From Tetracentron sinense (taxonomy: Eukaryota; Streptophyta; Magnoliopsida; Trochodendrales; Trochodendraceae): a stretch of 64,000 nucleotides of DNA. The position numbers and the translations under genes were made by a program. Every line of letters begins with the position of its first letter. Positions within the stretch are counted from its first letter, which is position 1. The notes below the pieces were generated by a model. That model did no database searches. It was not told the DNA's origin and was given only the letters and a program-made list of their open reading frames with translations. Location: contig CM026551.1 in NCBI GenBank assembly GCA_015143295.1, positions 15,549,827 through 15,613,826 of the forward strand, read 5' to 3'. Below, one piece after another: positions 12,701 to 24,068 of the stretch.

Positions 12701-13502
12701 TGGTGACAATGATTTGTTTATTTGCTTTTGCTCACCATCAGAGTATACCACACACAAACATATAGACCCAAAATACAAACAAAAACTATTGTATGAATAA
12801 ATATTTTGTGTAGAACATAAGAATGTATATGTACAACAAAGAGATAAAAACAATAAACTTTTAGCTTATTTTTATCACCCCGCTTCAAAACGTCAAATAA
12901 ATATTATTGCATTTCAACAGCCATTGATCAATACAAACAAAATATTTTTAGCTTAATTTTTACCACCCCTTCAAAACATCTGATACAAATTGTTAGCAGC
13001 GACATTTCAACAGTCAAAGATCAATATATTAACAGATAAAGAATGAAAACTAATCCAAAACTGAGAAATTTCTCACCTGAGGGAGAGAATAGTAGACGTT
13101 GCTGACATGAGTGAGAGTGTGTGCCTGTTCAATAACTGCATTCAACCAGTCTGGGTCACCATGGCCAAGTGCATTCACTGCTATCCCTGAGGTCAAATCC
13201 AAATATTCCCGCCCTTCAACATCATACAATTTACATCCCTTGCCACGCGATAGAACAATTGGGGCTCTAGCATAAGTTCCCACCAGAACTCTCGCTTCCG
13301 TCTCCATAACTAGCTTACTCTCTTTAAACCCTAATTTCTCAGAATTAGCAGAAACTGGTATTTGCACATCCAGATTAAGGCATGCAGAAATTCTTCGAGC
13401 ATCAACTCGAACAAAAGATCTTCCTTTATCAAGCTTAAACAATCGAGGAAGATGAGCCGCTGGAGAAACTGGATTGTGGAGAGAAATATTCATGGAAGTC
13501 AT
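6765..13502 (-). CDS. WIN1: Acetylornithine aminotransferase, plastid/mitochondrial type, 5' two exons (partial)
   Basis: This PLP enzyme converts N-acetylglutamate semialdehyde to N-acetylornithine in arginine synthesis, normally in the plastid. Exon 1 is 13077-13502 (142 codons, start ATG at 13502) and exon 2 is 6765-7199 (145 codons), joined in phase 0 with clean donor CAG/GTGAG and acceptor CTGCAG. Residues 1 to about 65 are Ser/Arg-rich and look like a transit peptide. The conserved fold then begins, with [22 protein letters not shown] (about residues 163-169, PLP phosphate contact), the FHGRT segment and EPIQGEGG. Exon 2 stops after LLVFDE, just before the expected VQCGLGRTG segment, and the catalytic lysine lies in the missing part. 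Family members are about 450 residues, so roughly 170 are absent. No matching exon was found in 1-6764, so the 3' end is off the left edge. The first intron is 5.9 kb and carries a LINE. The symbol follows the Arabidopsis orthologue. Confidence 0.93.
7200..10020. other. Aminotransferase intron 1, left part
   Basis: AT-rich to 8600, then a more mixed 8640-9990 stretch that reads like decayed repeat sequence but contains no domain I can name. Short open frames on both strands at 9216-9845 share no recognisable motif. Confidence 0.3.
10021..12030 (-). mobile_element. LINE (L1-like) 3' fragment split by a nested element
   Basis: On the minus strand, 11619-12030 encodes [25 protein letters not shown] and [10 protein letters not shown]. 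After the nested element the frame resumes at 10030-10610 with [30 protein letters not shown] and [14 protein letters not shown], the zf-RVT segment. A T-run at 10021-10030 marks the poly(A) end. Stops and a frame change show decay. It is the same type as the fragment at 2020-2985 but a separate insertion in aminotransferase intron 1. Confidence 0.83.
10625..11618. mobile_element. Terminal-inverted-repeat element with 8-bp target duplication, nested in LINE
   Basis: The left end reads CATGTTTTAAAATATCG; the right end in reverse complement reads CATGGTTCAAAATATCGG. Flanks GTTCTACA (10617-10624) and GTTCCACA (11619-11626) form an 8-bp duplication with one mismatch. Both ends are rich in CGATAC/GTATCG motifs, the interior is AT-rich and noncoding. 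Non-autonomous; hAT-like by duplication length, Mutator-like possible. Confidence 0.8.
12031..13076. other. Aminotransferase intron 1, right part
   Basis: AT-rich intron up to the exon 1 donor. Two related stretches (TTTTTAGCTTATTTTT and ATTTTTAGCTTAATTTTT, each followed by ACCCC and TTCAAAAC) sit at about 12856 and 12942. Nothing else recognised. Confidence 0.35.
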
Positions 13503-13960
13503 CTTCGAGATACGATCACTCTCTTTCTTCTCTAATTAACCAACTCAAACCAGGTTTTATCAAGTTCTGACCTAATTTATAAGATTCAAAAGGGGGAGGA
13601 TTCAATTTCGAGAACAAATTCGTTATGAAATTATCGAATGCAAAGAGGCATAAAATCCAATTAATTACAAAGAGAAGTGGATTTGATGCCCTATTATTGA
13701 GATTAATGGAGGAGGCTAACGTGAAGTCAAATTCTTCGCAAAAAAAAAAATCTCACCTTTCTTCCGGACTTGAAAGAGAGTTTAGGGTTCCCTTCTGAAT
13801 CAGCTGCAAAATGCCTTCGACGTTTCAGAACAAGAAGAGTGCTAGCCCAGACGCAAATTTCAAGACTCTCATTGTGGGTGTATCGTTGCAAAACGGAGAA
13901 GATATTGAAAAGTTGCTTTAATTTTGATAATAAAGTCGCATATCTAAATTACTGGTAAAG
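13503..13960 (-). promoter_or_regulatory. Probable 5' UTR and promoter region of the aminotransferase
   Basis: This lies immediately upstream of the ATG at 13502. A minus-strand donor-like site (GGAAGAAAG/GTGAG, about 13757) and an acceptor-like ATTAG near 13530 suggest a leader exon at about 13757-13900 with a short 5' UTR intron. This is inferred from splice consensus only. The plus-strand open frame starting near 13770 has no ATG and is not called. Confidence 0.35.
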
Positions 13961-15058
13961 ACATTAGTCACACAGTCGGGATTCGGGAATAATAGAAAAA
14001 TTCAAAAAATTCAGAAAAATACGAGAAAAATTGGGATTCGGGAATAATTCAGCAGATCAAGTTTAGAAAAATTTAGGAAAAAGTTGGGGAAATAATTTTT
14101 TTTAAATAATTATATTAAATAAAAATATGATATTAATTAATATATCTAAATGTAACAAATTCATTACATATTATACAATATAAGTAGCTAATTGTCAACA
14201 ATAATATGTTCATAATATCATTTCAACATCCAATTCATTTCAATTTACAACAAAGTATCAAAATTTACCAAGACATCATCAACTCTTAATATTATCAACA
14301 ATAATATGTTTATAATATCATTTCAACATTCAGTTCATTCCAACAAAATATCAAAATTTACAAAGACATCATCAACTCTTAAGATTAAAAACAAAAGACT
14401 GATTGTTTATCCTTACAATTAGTATTACAAAGTACAACCGACTACAAAATAAACTCATTTATCACTTGAATTTATCAATCACAGAAAAGTTGCATCATAA
14501 TCTAGATAATCAATAGGTGCACTCTCTTCATTCTCTAAACTTTCACTGTGATAACTTTGTCAACAACTCTAGCTTGTACTAAAACACATCGTTCCAGATT
14601 AAGCTGCGCAATTCAGCCATGACTTTTTGCTACAGTGTAGACCAAAATGAAGGCACTTATAAAAGATAGTTAAATTTGAGTTCTATCCCATATATTCTTC
14701 CTTTAAAGATATAAGAAATATAGGCTGCAATTCTACTCAACAAAAAATGCTCATTTAAAATGTTAAAATTGAAATTCGTTCAACTACTTCACCACTATAT
14801 TAGCCCTAACAATCAAACAACATGAGGGAATGCTTGTATTACTATATTAGCCCTAACAATCAAACAATATAAAAAATGTTGACATACCTGAATCTGGTCA
14901 GAACCATAAGTTGTCAAGCTCGTATTCCCTTGTATTGCTTCATTGGCAATGCTTGAAGAGATAAAAGCCCTAGGAGAAACCTTATTTCTCAGCAAAAAAA
15001 TGACTCGAGACCCTTTTAAATCGAAAATTCGTCCTGAAACAGAAGCAAAGATTGTTTG
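13961..15058. repeat. AT-rich intergenic sequence with local tandem duplications
   Basis: A unit of about 95 bp (starting TATTATCAACAATAATATG and ending ATCATCAACTCTTAA) occurs twice at about 14198-14385. A shorter duplication (CTATATTAGCCCTAACAATC) occurs at 14795-14865. A repeated GGGATTCGGGAATAAT motif lies at 13978-14050. No gene seen. Confidence 0.65.
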
Positions 15059-15577
15059 TAGGGCTGTATTCGGGCCGGGCTTGGCCAAGCCCGACTCGGC
15101 TTGAAGTAGCTTGATCGAGGCCCGAAGCCCGGCTCGGCCCGAAAATAGGTTCGATTGTGCGGCCCGAAGCTCGGCCCGAAAAAAAAAAATTGGCTTGAAG
15201 CCCGACTCGGCCCGAATTGATTCAAGCTCAAGTCGGGCTTGGCTTGAGCTCGGCTCGAATCCCTTTTTTTTTTTTAAATAAAAATTTATATTATTTATAT
15301 ATATAATAATGATATATATAAATAATATATATATATTTATTTTTTAAAATAATTTTCGAGCCGAGCAGAGTTCGGGCCGAGCCGAACCTCAATCGAGCCG
15401 GGCTTCGAGCTGGGCCGAGCCACACAGGGGTGGGCTTGAGCTTGGCTTGAATTGGCTTTCGGGCTTTTTTTTAGGCTTGGCTTGGCTTGTTCGAGCCCAA
15501 AATTTCGGGCCGATCTCGGGCTGAACCAGGCCGAGCCAAGCTGCACCAACGGGCCAATCGGGCTTCGTGCAGCCCTA
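15059..15577. mobile_element. hAT-type non-autonomous element, perfect 8-bp target duplication
   Basis: Ends are TAGGGCTGTATTCGGGCC and, reversed, TAGGGCTGCACGAAGCCC. Flanks 15051-15058 and 15578-15585 are both ATTGTTTG. The interior is filled with GGCCCGA/TCGGGCC and GCTCGG motifs on both strands around an AT-rich centre (15265-15345). Open frames across it are by-products of this repetitive sequence. Confidence 0.93.
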
Positions 15578-16306
15578 ATTGTTTGAGGAAAAAAAATGGA
15601 TAAGGACTAATGAAAACTTCAAAAGAGTGAAGAAGAGGGAAGAGAGGAACAACAGGACGATGAGAGAGAGAGACTGTGAAATAGAACTGACTGTGAGAGT
15701 GGAGAGTGGGCTTACTAGTCGAGAGACTGTCGAGATGTTAGAGGCGAGAGGACCTTTTCCTCTTCTTCTTCTCCTTCTCTTCTGAAATCGCTAATCAACG
15801 TTGAATAGAAACCCTAAGACTATTTTGTTGAGATAAGTACCGATTAGTCACCCTAAATCAAAAATATCACCTAAAAGGACATGGTTTGAAAAGTTTTACC
15901 AAATAGGGTATGTACTCCAATTTTACCCTTATCCGTATTGGGTTTTATATGCGTAGCTAAGGGGTTAATATGTCAAAAGCATACCCTATTAGGTAATAAA
16001 AATACAAAGTATGCTTTTTTTGATAAATATGTTAAAAGCATGCCTTTTTAGATAATAAAAATGCAAACCATGACCTTTTAAATACAAAACATTTTTGCCC
16101 CTAAGCATGTTAAATACAAAAAAAAAGGGACGATCGTTCAAAACGCGAATCACGCTATTTAAACGCTAAAAACGCGCTTTTCACGTTCAAATCGCGAATC
16201 GCCAATTTTTTCAAAAAATCACGATTTAAACGGTGATTTAATCAATTATGTAATAATCCACGATTTATACGCGATTTTTTCAAAAAAATTGGCAATTTTT
16301 ATGACT
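15578..16306. other. Intergenic sequence with a TGTTAAAAGCATGCC-type short repeat
   Basis: At 15960-16080 the phrase AATATGT(C/T)AAAAGCAT followed by TAATAAAAATGCAAA occurs twice. 16130-16310 is rich in CGCGAATC/GATTCGCG motifs. No gene recognised. Confidence 0.4.
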
Positions 16307-16341
16307 ATGGTAGAGACCCGTGCGATGCACGGGTAATATTT
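16307..16341 (-). mobile_element. Helitron-like 3' terminus (degenerate)
   Basis: On the minus strand, the hairpin CCCGTGCATCGCACGGG is followed by TCTCTAC and then CATAGT, where CTAGT is expected. The hairpin core matches those at 42180 and 52514. The AT-rich 16341-16620 stretch is probably the body of this element. Confidence 0.55.
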
Positions 16342-16744
16342 TAAGAAAATCTAACATTAAATAGTATTATTTATTTATTTAAATATTAAATAATATATGC
16401 GCGAATAATAATTTACAAATATCTGAAATTAAATAATATTATTTATTTAGTTAAATATTAATGTAAAATTTAATAAATTTTATTTTTAATAATATAATTT
16501 TATTTATATTTGATAGACTTATTATTTATAATAATTAATTGATTTTATAATAATAATTTTTTATTATTTTAATAATATTTAATAGAAAATCTTAAATTTT
16601 AAAAAATTTAAATCCTCTATAGTAGTCGGGCTTGATCAATCAAGACTGAATATGGTGGGACAGTTGCCGTCATGCTCCTACTACACTTATTTACCCAGTC
16701 AACCCAATCAAGCAAATCACCCACTCAATTTTTTATTTATTTAT

Positions 16745-17130
16745 TTTTTTGATGGGAGATAATGGAAACATTACAAGATAACCGGACTAGGATGAGGATT
16801 CCTTGAAGCTAGAATCCTCCTGCAATTCCAAGGCTTTAACATATGAACACGGTAGTCTTCAGACCCACAATTGCTCAAGCTATGACGGGCAATCTTGTGC
16901 GCAAAAGAATTTTCTCTCCTGTTGATATGGAAGATAGAATGGTTGGGTATCTTTAGTATTTCTTTCCTGATATCCCCCAATATTACCGCTATCTCAGAAG
17001 GACTCTTGATGTGCATCTGTTGAGTAAGCTTAACTAATTCTTCAGCATCCAAGTAGAACGCCACTTGCTGCCAACCATGAAGGATCCTGAGAGCAATCGC
17101 ATTCCGACTACACCCTTTATTGTTTAACAG
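16745..17130 (-). mobile_element. LINE C-terminal RNase H-like fragment
   Basis: The minus-strand frame contains AIALRILHGWQQVAF, then EIAVILGDIRKEI and then FHINRRENSFAHKIARHSL, the pattern of the plant RVT_3/RNase H-like domain at the end of LINE polyproteins. A T-rich stretch at 16727-16750 fits its poly(A) end. Confidence 0.75.
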
Positions 17131-18376
17131 TAACTTAATATATAGAGTTACTAATGTGAAAGAGTTGAGACCCAATTCACGTGAAGGTAAGCTCCTGGAG
17201 AGAGAACAAAAGTATTAAGGAAATCAACAAATACATAAAAAAATGCAAACTCTAACCTTGTTTTGCTGATCTTGAACAAAATAGCATATAAACAACACGT
17301 CTTTAGCAATGCAGATAATGAATTAAAAGGATGAGAAAAATGAGCAAACACCCGGTATACACATAGAAACAATATATAAATAATCACTGGAATATGGGTT
17401 TTTTTCGAATCCATAAAGAATTTTTAATTAAAAGAACTGATGACCTAAAAATTGTGTTTTTGACAGTATATATGAGAAATCAAAGTTTTTACAGCAGATT
17501 GTAGGAAAAATCAAATCTTTGTCATATGAAACAGATAAATTATACAAACATAGATAAAATCATAGGTATTAATTCTATTTGACTGGATATGCTTAATTAG
17601 AAGAAGAAGAAAAAGTAACCTTTTACAGCAAATCTCTGCTAATGTCACTGGCTATAGAGCAAATTCCACTCAATAAGAGTCAAGTAAAAATCAGTTCTTA
17701 TCATCAAGAACATGCAATCACTATAGCCTCCAACCACTTTGGAGAAGGCATTGTACAAAGGCTGCCAAGGTAATTTGGCTTTTACCATTATATATTGGTC
17801 TTGTGGTGGAATGGACGGTGCACGATCTATCAACCATATCACTTGATGAAGTGGGGTCATAACTTTGATTCTTCTGAATTTATTCTTCTCCTCATTAATT
17901 TCCAGATGTAGACATGAAAGCTTTCATGTGTTGAACAATGACTACAATTGTTGGAAAAGTGTATGCCATTTGTTGGAGTACTGCAGCCAATAGAATAGAT
18001 TTCTTATACCCATTAATAGATTCAACAAAGAGGCGAGAATCATATGAAATTTTTTTCCTCGCGATAAATATACAAATATTTTGCATTCGAAGGTGATTGA
18101 TTTAGTAGAAATATATTGAGATTTAAAGTAGAGATCTATTAATACTAATCTATATGATTTGAGATAACTCTTCATAAAAATTATGTCGTTTGAGGATAAA
18201 GGAAAGAGTCATTAATACTAATTTATACGTTTGAGATAACTCTTCATAAAATGATCAGTGTGACACGTGTCATAAAATGAGAATATTATAACCCTATGTG
18301 GTGAAAGGAGGAGGGGAGGAAAAAGTTTGCCTTATATTTAGTTAATAGATTAGTTCTACCAAAAGAAAAAAGTCGC
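17131..18376. other. Intergenic sequence, mostly unassigned
   Basis: A direct duplication is visible at 18138-18252 (TATTAATACTAAT, then GATAACTCTTCATAAAA, twice). No gene found. Confidence 0.4.
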
Positions 18377-18579
18377 ATATCTTTAGGGGTGGCAAATGGC
18401 AATTGGGCTGGACTGGCCCGAAAGCCCAATTGTTCTGCCCGAAGTTTGGGTGGGCTAACTTTTCTTTATTTTGGTCTGGATTGAGTTTGGATAAGAATAT
18501 AGGTTCAAAGTAAATATTGGGCTGAGCTTGGGTTGCCCTTAGCTCAGCCCGAATTCAGCCTGCCATGAACTAAAGATAT
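18377..18579. mobile_element. Short inverted-repeat element rich in GGGCTGG/GCCCGAA
   Basis: Ends ATATCTTTAG followed by TGGCA, and the inverted TGCCA followed by CTAAAGATAT. The interior has GCCCGAA and TTGGGCTG motifs, as in the hAT-type elements at 15059 and 29000. No clear target duplication. Confidence 0.5.
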
Positions 18580-18607
18580 TTTAATATTTTTATAGAGTAG
18601 TGATAGG

Positions 18608-18871
18608 CAGTGTTGTCATAACCGAATTGAACCGACCGGTCGAACCGGTGGAACTGGGATCCCTCAAAACCGGGATATTTTAAGAACCGATGGGACCAGT
18701 TAAAACCGATAGAACTGGTTGGGAACCGATCAGAACCGAAAAATTTAGGGGAAAAAACGAAAAAAAAAAAATTGGTAAAAAGTACACAGTCAAACCGGAC
18801 CGGTTGAATCGGTGCAACCGGGAACTGACCACTATACCGATTCGATGCCCGGTCCGGTTTTGACAACACTG
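18608..18871. mobile_element. hAT-type MITE, perfect 8-bp target duplication
   Basis: Ends are CAGTGTTGTCATAACCG and, reversed, CAGTGTTGTCAAAACCGG. The flanks at 18600-18607 and 18872-18879 are both GTGATAGG. The interior repeats ACCGG/CCGGT. The overlapping open frames are artefacts of this composition. Confidence 0.93.
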
Positions 18872-18879
18872 GTGATAGG

Positions 18880-21257
18880 TGTACCTGAGATCTCCATTTG
18901 CAAACCTAAGGCTGGTTCTCATTAATCCACGCCCTACTCTTAAATACTCACCAACTGTGGTGAGAATTTCAAAGTGGAAAATTGGATGCTAAATTAGCCG
19001 ACATGGATCAACATGATTGGGTGATCATTAACCATCCGGTAACGGTTTTATTTGTATTTATGAGTGTCTGGGCACAATTGTTGTCATGCTTATGCATGCA
19101 TATTTGTACTATATATTTGGGAAGATATTGAAAATCTCTCTTAATTTTATTTCCAAAAATGCAAGATTACGCTGTGTAAAACATTCATTAGGTATCATGC
19201 CTTTGGCTTAATCCCCTCTATAAATTGCCCATTTGGGGTCTCTTGACTCCTTAACAAGTTTGCACCTTTCACATATCTAACCTCCTTAAAGTGAGTTGTT
19301 CTTTCTCTATCTCTCCCCCTTTTTTTTTTTAATGTTGGATTCAAATCCATACTCTCTTTGCCTCCCTACAAAATGATTCAGTACTTACTCTCTCCATTTA
19401 TCAACATGCATGTTGACTCATTATCTGGTTTGGTATTTTACCGTAAAGAAAACGGTTTAAGGACATGTGAATTGGGCTAGTGATCTATCATATTATTCGG
19501 ATCGAGTTAAAGTTTACTAACTTGTAAGGCTAGTTTTTTTTTTTAAACGTTAAGTGGGTGAACCTAAAGGTACATAAATCTTAACCACATTTAAGGAGTG
19601 TCAAAAGGAACACATGGCGACCTTAGGGGTGTAACCAGGCTTGGGGAGTCCTGTTACCGTTGAGAATTACAAGTCATGATTTAAATATTACACTTAAATA
19701 AATAAATAATTAAAAAAAAAAACGGAAGTGCATTATCCAACTCGTGTGAAGACTATGGTCTGTGTACTTGTGTTTAGAGTGTGTTTGTTATTTGTGTTAC
19801 TTGATACCCTTCTAACCCCAAAAATAAAATAAAAATCGGTATTAAGAGTTAAGACAAAAGCAATTGAGAACTCAAAGGGAAGACAGAAGTAGAATGTTAA
19901 AGTAGTTAATCCTCAAAAAAAAAAAAAAAAAAAGATATATCATTTCTTTGAATTGGGAATGAAAAGGTAAAGAAGTTTGGTATTAAATACAATATTTGAG
20001 GTGTAAAAATAGAATTAGGCATGTGAGCCTCTAATACCAATTCTGGTGTTAGGAGCGGACAGAGGATTTGCGCTCAATGAAATGCAATGACAAAAATAGT
20101 ATTTTCCATTTCCCTAAGTTTTCATTGGTGTCACCGTGTTAGCAACCATTGCACCATCCCCAAGGCCCCATGAATGGAGCCCTACTTATTTATTAAAAGA
20201 AGAAAAAGATACAATCAAGAGGGGGCATAAACCTTACGGTCCTTACCTCAAACACACAATATTAACATCTTAAGTTTGAAACACGCCAAAAAAATCAAGA
20301 ATTACACAAGCTTTAGACAGCATTTAGAATTGACTCAAAGAATTGAATTCTATAGAATTAAAATTCATTCTATAGAATTTATAATTCTACCATATGGATG
20401 CATTACTGATTAAATGGAATTCAAATGCAAAAAATTTAATTTCATCATTTTGATGAATAAAATTATGTAAAAATAATTTCAATATAATAATAAGGATATA
20501 TAATTATGTAATTATTATATTTAATAAATTTAAATATTATTATAATTTATAATTATTAATGTTTTATATTTATTTTATAATTATTTTATATATTAAATTA
20601 TATATATATTTGATATTTAGTAAATATTAAATGTAAATTTAAATTTCTAATTTGAATATAATAATAAGGATTAACAATTATATAAGTAATATATTAATTA
20701 AAATTTTAAATATTGATATAATTTATAAATATTATTATTTTATAGTTAATATTATTTTACGTATTAAATTTTAATTTACATGAGATAATAATAACTATAA
20801 ATTATAATTATATTAAATATAAATATTATTATAATTTACAATTATTGTTATTTTATTTGCTAATTAATATTTATATAAATTATTTAGTAAATATTAAATA
20901 TAAGTTTAAAACCACTATTTGAATATAATAATAAAATACATAATCATGTTATTAATATATATTTATTGAATTTAAATATTCGATTCTCTTCCACTTGTTG
21001 GCCACCCTTTGGGATTTTCCCCTTCTTTTTTGTTGTTGTGGATTGGGGGGTTTTGCACATGCCTGAGGAATTTAGTCAGGTGCTCTAAGAGGCCTGGACA
21101 CCCACGTTGCCCAAAAAAAATAGGGAAACTCTTACATAATCAGAAAATATTAGAGGGCCATCAACTAACAAATTTGAATTGATTGCCACTAAATATGTTT
21201 TAAACCGAATTGAGGACAAGGGTTACTCTCTTAAACTATAACATGCTTTTACTAGTA
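18880..21257. other. Intergenic sequence: foldback-family copy, SINE-like tail, AT-rich block
   Basis: 19555-19630 carries one copy of the recurring repeat (GTGTCAAAAGGAACACATGG). 20330-20430 holds palindromic GAATTCTATAGAATT-type motifs. 20440-20980 is almost pure A/T. 21090-21120 has a SINE-like tail CTGGACACCCACGTTG followed by an A-run. No gene seen. Confidence 0.45.
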
Positions 21258-21260
21258 GTT

Positions 21261-21800
21261 AGGGCTGTCAAAGGGTAGAGTTGGGGGAGGGCAAGGGTTA
21301 GCCCTAACTCTGCCCTTACTTATAAGGGCAAGACTCTAACCATGACCCTTCAATGGCCTGAATTGACTAGGCCCTAACGTTGCCCTCAAGGGGCGGGAAA
21401 GAAAAATGATTAAAAATAAAAATTCAAGATGACGATTTTTTTTTCTACACCGATTGTCAATCCAACAAATCAATCATTTAAAATAAAATAAAATAATTAT
21501 AAAAGTAAAATAAAGTAAATATAATAATAAAACTAGATAAAATAAAACCTATCTTAACAACAAACTAAGGTTGTAATCAAAGTGTTAGAGATAATTACAA
21601 TGTTAGGGTTAGGGAATTAATAAATTAGGGGCTTAAGGTTAGGGCTTCAAAGGATTAGAATTATAATTTTAAGAGATTGAAGTTAGGGTAGGGCTGTCAA
21701 ATGTAGGGTTGAGGTAGGGCAGGGGTTAGCCTTAACCCTCGCCTGGTCCTTCAAGGGTCTGGACTGACTAGACCCTAACCCTGCCTTCAGGTGTAAGGTA
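21261..21800 (+). repeat. Two partial copies of a TAGGGCTGTCAAA hAT-type element
   Basis: Copy 1 (21261-21410) and copy 2 (21687-21800) both start TAGGGCTGTCAAA and share AGGGTTAGCC, a GACTAG-CCCTAAC segment and TTCA(A)GGG(T) motifs. Neither has a matching right end, so both look truncated. Confidence 0.6.
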
Positions 21801-22074
21801 CCTTGTTAAAGGTTTTTTTTTTTGTTTGATAGGTCTACTGAAAGGGTGTGGCTCCGGAGCTTACGAAATTAACTGACTGCCATTCAACATATGTTTTAAA
21901 CTGAATCGAGGAAAATAGGGTTATCCTCATCAAGCTATCACAGCCCATTTGATATAAGTGGGGGTGAGGATAGCCCATTTGATATAAGTGGGGGGTGAGG
22001 CACAACCTATTACTTTTTTCAGGATCAATGGTAATAGAAGTGGGGTGAGGCAAAACCTATCACTTTTTTCAGGT

Positions 22075-22150
22075 TCTCTAGTGGTAAGACGTATTCCCTA
22101 GAGGACTCGAGTTCGAGTTCGAGTTCGAGGTGTGCCTTTTGAGAGGCCTC
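22075..22150 (+). repeat. SINE-like tRNA-derived fragment with GAGTTC hexamer repeats
   Basis: CTAGTGGTAAGACG resembles an A box and the following GGACTCGAGTTCGAG a B box, with the GAGTTC unit repeated three times. Short and without a clear 3' end. Confidence 0.4.
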
Positions 22151-22211
22151 CTTTTAGATAAAAAGACTATAAAAGGAAAGAAATAAATATGTAATACATT
22201 ATATGGTAAAT

Positions 22212-23312
22212 TATACCGACTTTCCCTAAGGTTTGGTGAAATTTCACAAACCTCCCCTCTAGTTTCTGAAATTATACTACCCTCCCATGTCGGCTGTCAG
22301 GCTTGTCAAGTTACAACCATTACTCTTTTACAATTTTACCCCCATTGTTTGAGGAAACACAGCTAGGGGTGCACAGAAGCTGAGCTAGCTCGATGGCTTG
22401 GCTCGGTTTGGCTCCTAAGCTTAACACATGTCCTCTTTGACATTCATTATTGTGGTCAAGATTCACTCATCCCTAGGTTAAATAATCTAACCTTAGTTTT
22501 AGAAAAAAAATATATTTTTTTAAATTAACCACATGAGTAAGTGAATTATAAGCAAGGTTAATATTTTTAAATTTTTTTTTTTTCTAAAAACTAAGGTTAG
22601 ATTATTTAACTTTATGGATGAGTGAATCTTAACCACGATTAATAGATGTCAAAGAGGACATGTGGCAAGCTTGGGAGGTGTGCATGTACCAACATAATGC
22701 ACAATGCATGCCATCACTCCATCTAACCTTGTTCTTTTTTCTTTTTTTTAAATCTTAGGTTGATTATGCTTAACCACAATTAAAGGAGGCTCTACAAGCC
22801 TCCACATGTCCCTTTTAACACCCACTAACTGTGGTTAAGATTCACTCACCCCTATGATTCATCCATCTAACCTTGATTTTAGAAAGAAAAAAAAATATTA
22901 ACCTTAGGTTAATTATGCTTAATCACATTAAAGGGTCTCTATAAACCGCCATGTGTCCCTTTTCATACCCACTAACTATGGTTAAGGTTCACTCACCCTA
23001 GAATTCATCTATCTAACCTTGGTTTTTTAGAAAAAAAAAATATATTTACTTTACGTTGATACTATGAACCTTAGTCTTGGAAATATATATTAACCTTAAA
23101 TATATACTTACCGAACCCAATTATCATTTATTTTAGTGTATTAACTGATTTTATCTTTAAGAAGGGTAATTTAGATATTTTAAAATGTTTAAATGATGAC
23201 ATTATCAAAATCCATCTATGTAAGTAACGGCCAACTAACGGATGGAGGTATGTGTTACAGACAACTGAGGTTTCCGAAATTTCACCAAACCTTAGGGACG
23301 AGCAAAAGAAAA
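22212..23312. mobile_element. 1.1-kb terminal-inverted-repeat element containing nested foldback repeats
   Basis: The left end (CCCTAAGGTTTGGTGAAATT at about 22224) is repeated inverted at about 23276-23305. Inside are an inverted pair of the AACCACAGTTAA/GACATGTGG repeat (22425-22500 against 22590-22680) and two further tandem copies at 22745-23035. No coding sequence. Target duplication not resolved. Confidence 0.65.
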
Positions 23313-23699
23313 AAAAAAGGAAAAAAATGTAATTTCTAACTTTATTTTATTGTGACTTGTGAGCCTTTTCAGCCAAGGACATTAAAAAAGTATCAACTAC
23401 CAAGCAGATTGTTACTATTTATTTTTTATTCCCCATGTTTTTAACTTTTTATACTGATCTTTCCTCACATTATTTTCACTCTGGCTCTGCTTGTTTGGAG
23501 GGAAAATAGATGACGGAAATTATTTCCAAATTATTTCCAAATGAAAAGAATCCTTTTGTATGTTTGGTATCCTAAAAAGTATCTGTATGGGGTTGATGAG
23601 ATATTATGAAATTTTTTATAATATCACAAGCATGATATCAAAATTTGCAGGGAATTTTTTTTAACATATCAGAAGCATTCTTTTCCTTTGGAAACAATT

Positions 23700-24068
23700 T
23701 CACACACTATCACAAGCATTATTTTCCCTCTGCCATGTAAAAAATTTGCATCCTTTCATACTTCATATCAGCCATAGCACATCACAACAATCCCATTTCT
23801 GATTCTGTATTTTTTGGCAAAGTCCATCCAGCATGGAGTAGCAGTCATGAAATTATCACAACACAACATGGCAAAGGAAACATTATTTTCCCTCTGGCAT
23901 GTACAAAATTTGCATCCTTTCGTATGAATATCAGCCATAGCATATCAGAACAGATATCTGACTGGAGTTGATGATACAATCCGATTTCTGATTTTGTATT
24001 TCTTGGCAAAGTCCATCCAACATAGAGTAGCAGCCATGAAATTATCACAACACAACATGGCAAAGGAA
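23700..24068 (+). repeat. Tandem duplication, unit about 170-187 bp
   Basis: The unit from CATTATTTTCCCTCTG(C/G)CATG to CACAACATGGCAAAGGAAA occurs twice, at about 23712-23881 and 23882-24068. The second copy carries a short extra stretch. Open frames on the minus strand follow the duplication. Confidence 0.85.

Noticed and set aside
13770..13958. Plus-strand 62-codon frame
   Set aside because: It has no ATG start and overlaps the probable aminotransferase leader.
15016..15549. Open frames rich in Pro/Ser/Gly across 15059-15577
   Set aside because: They come from the repetitive GGCCCGA interior of the hAT-type element.
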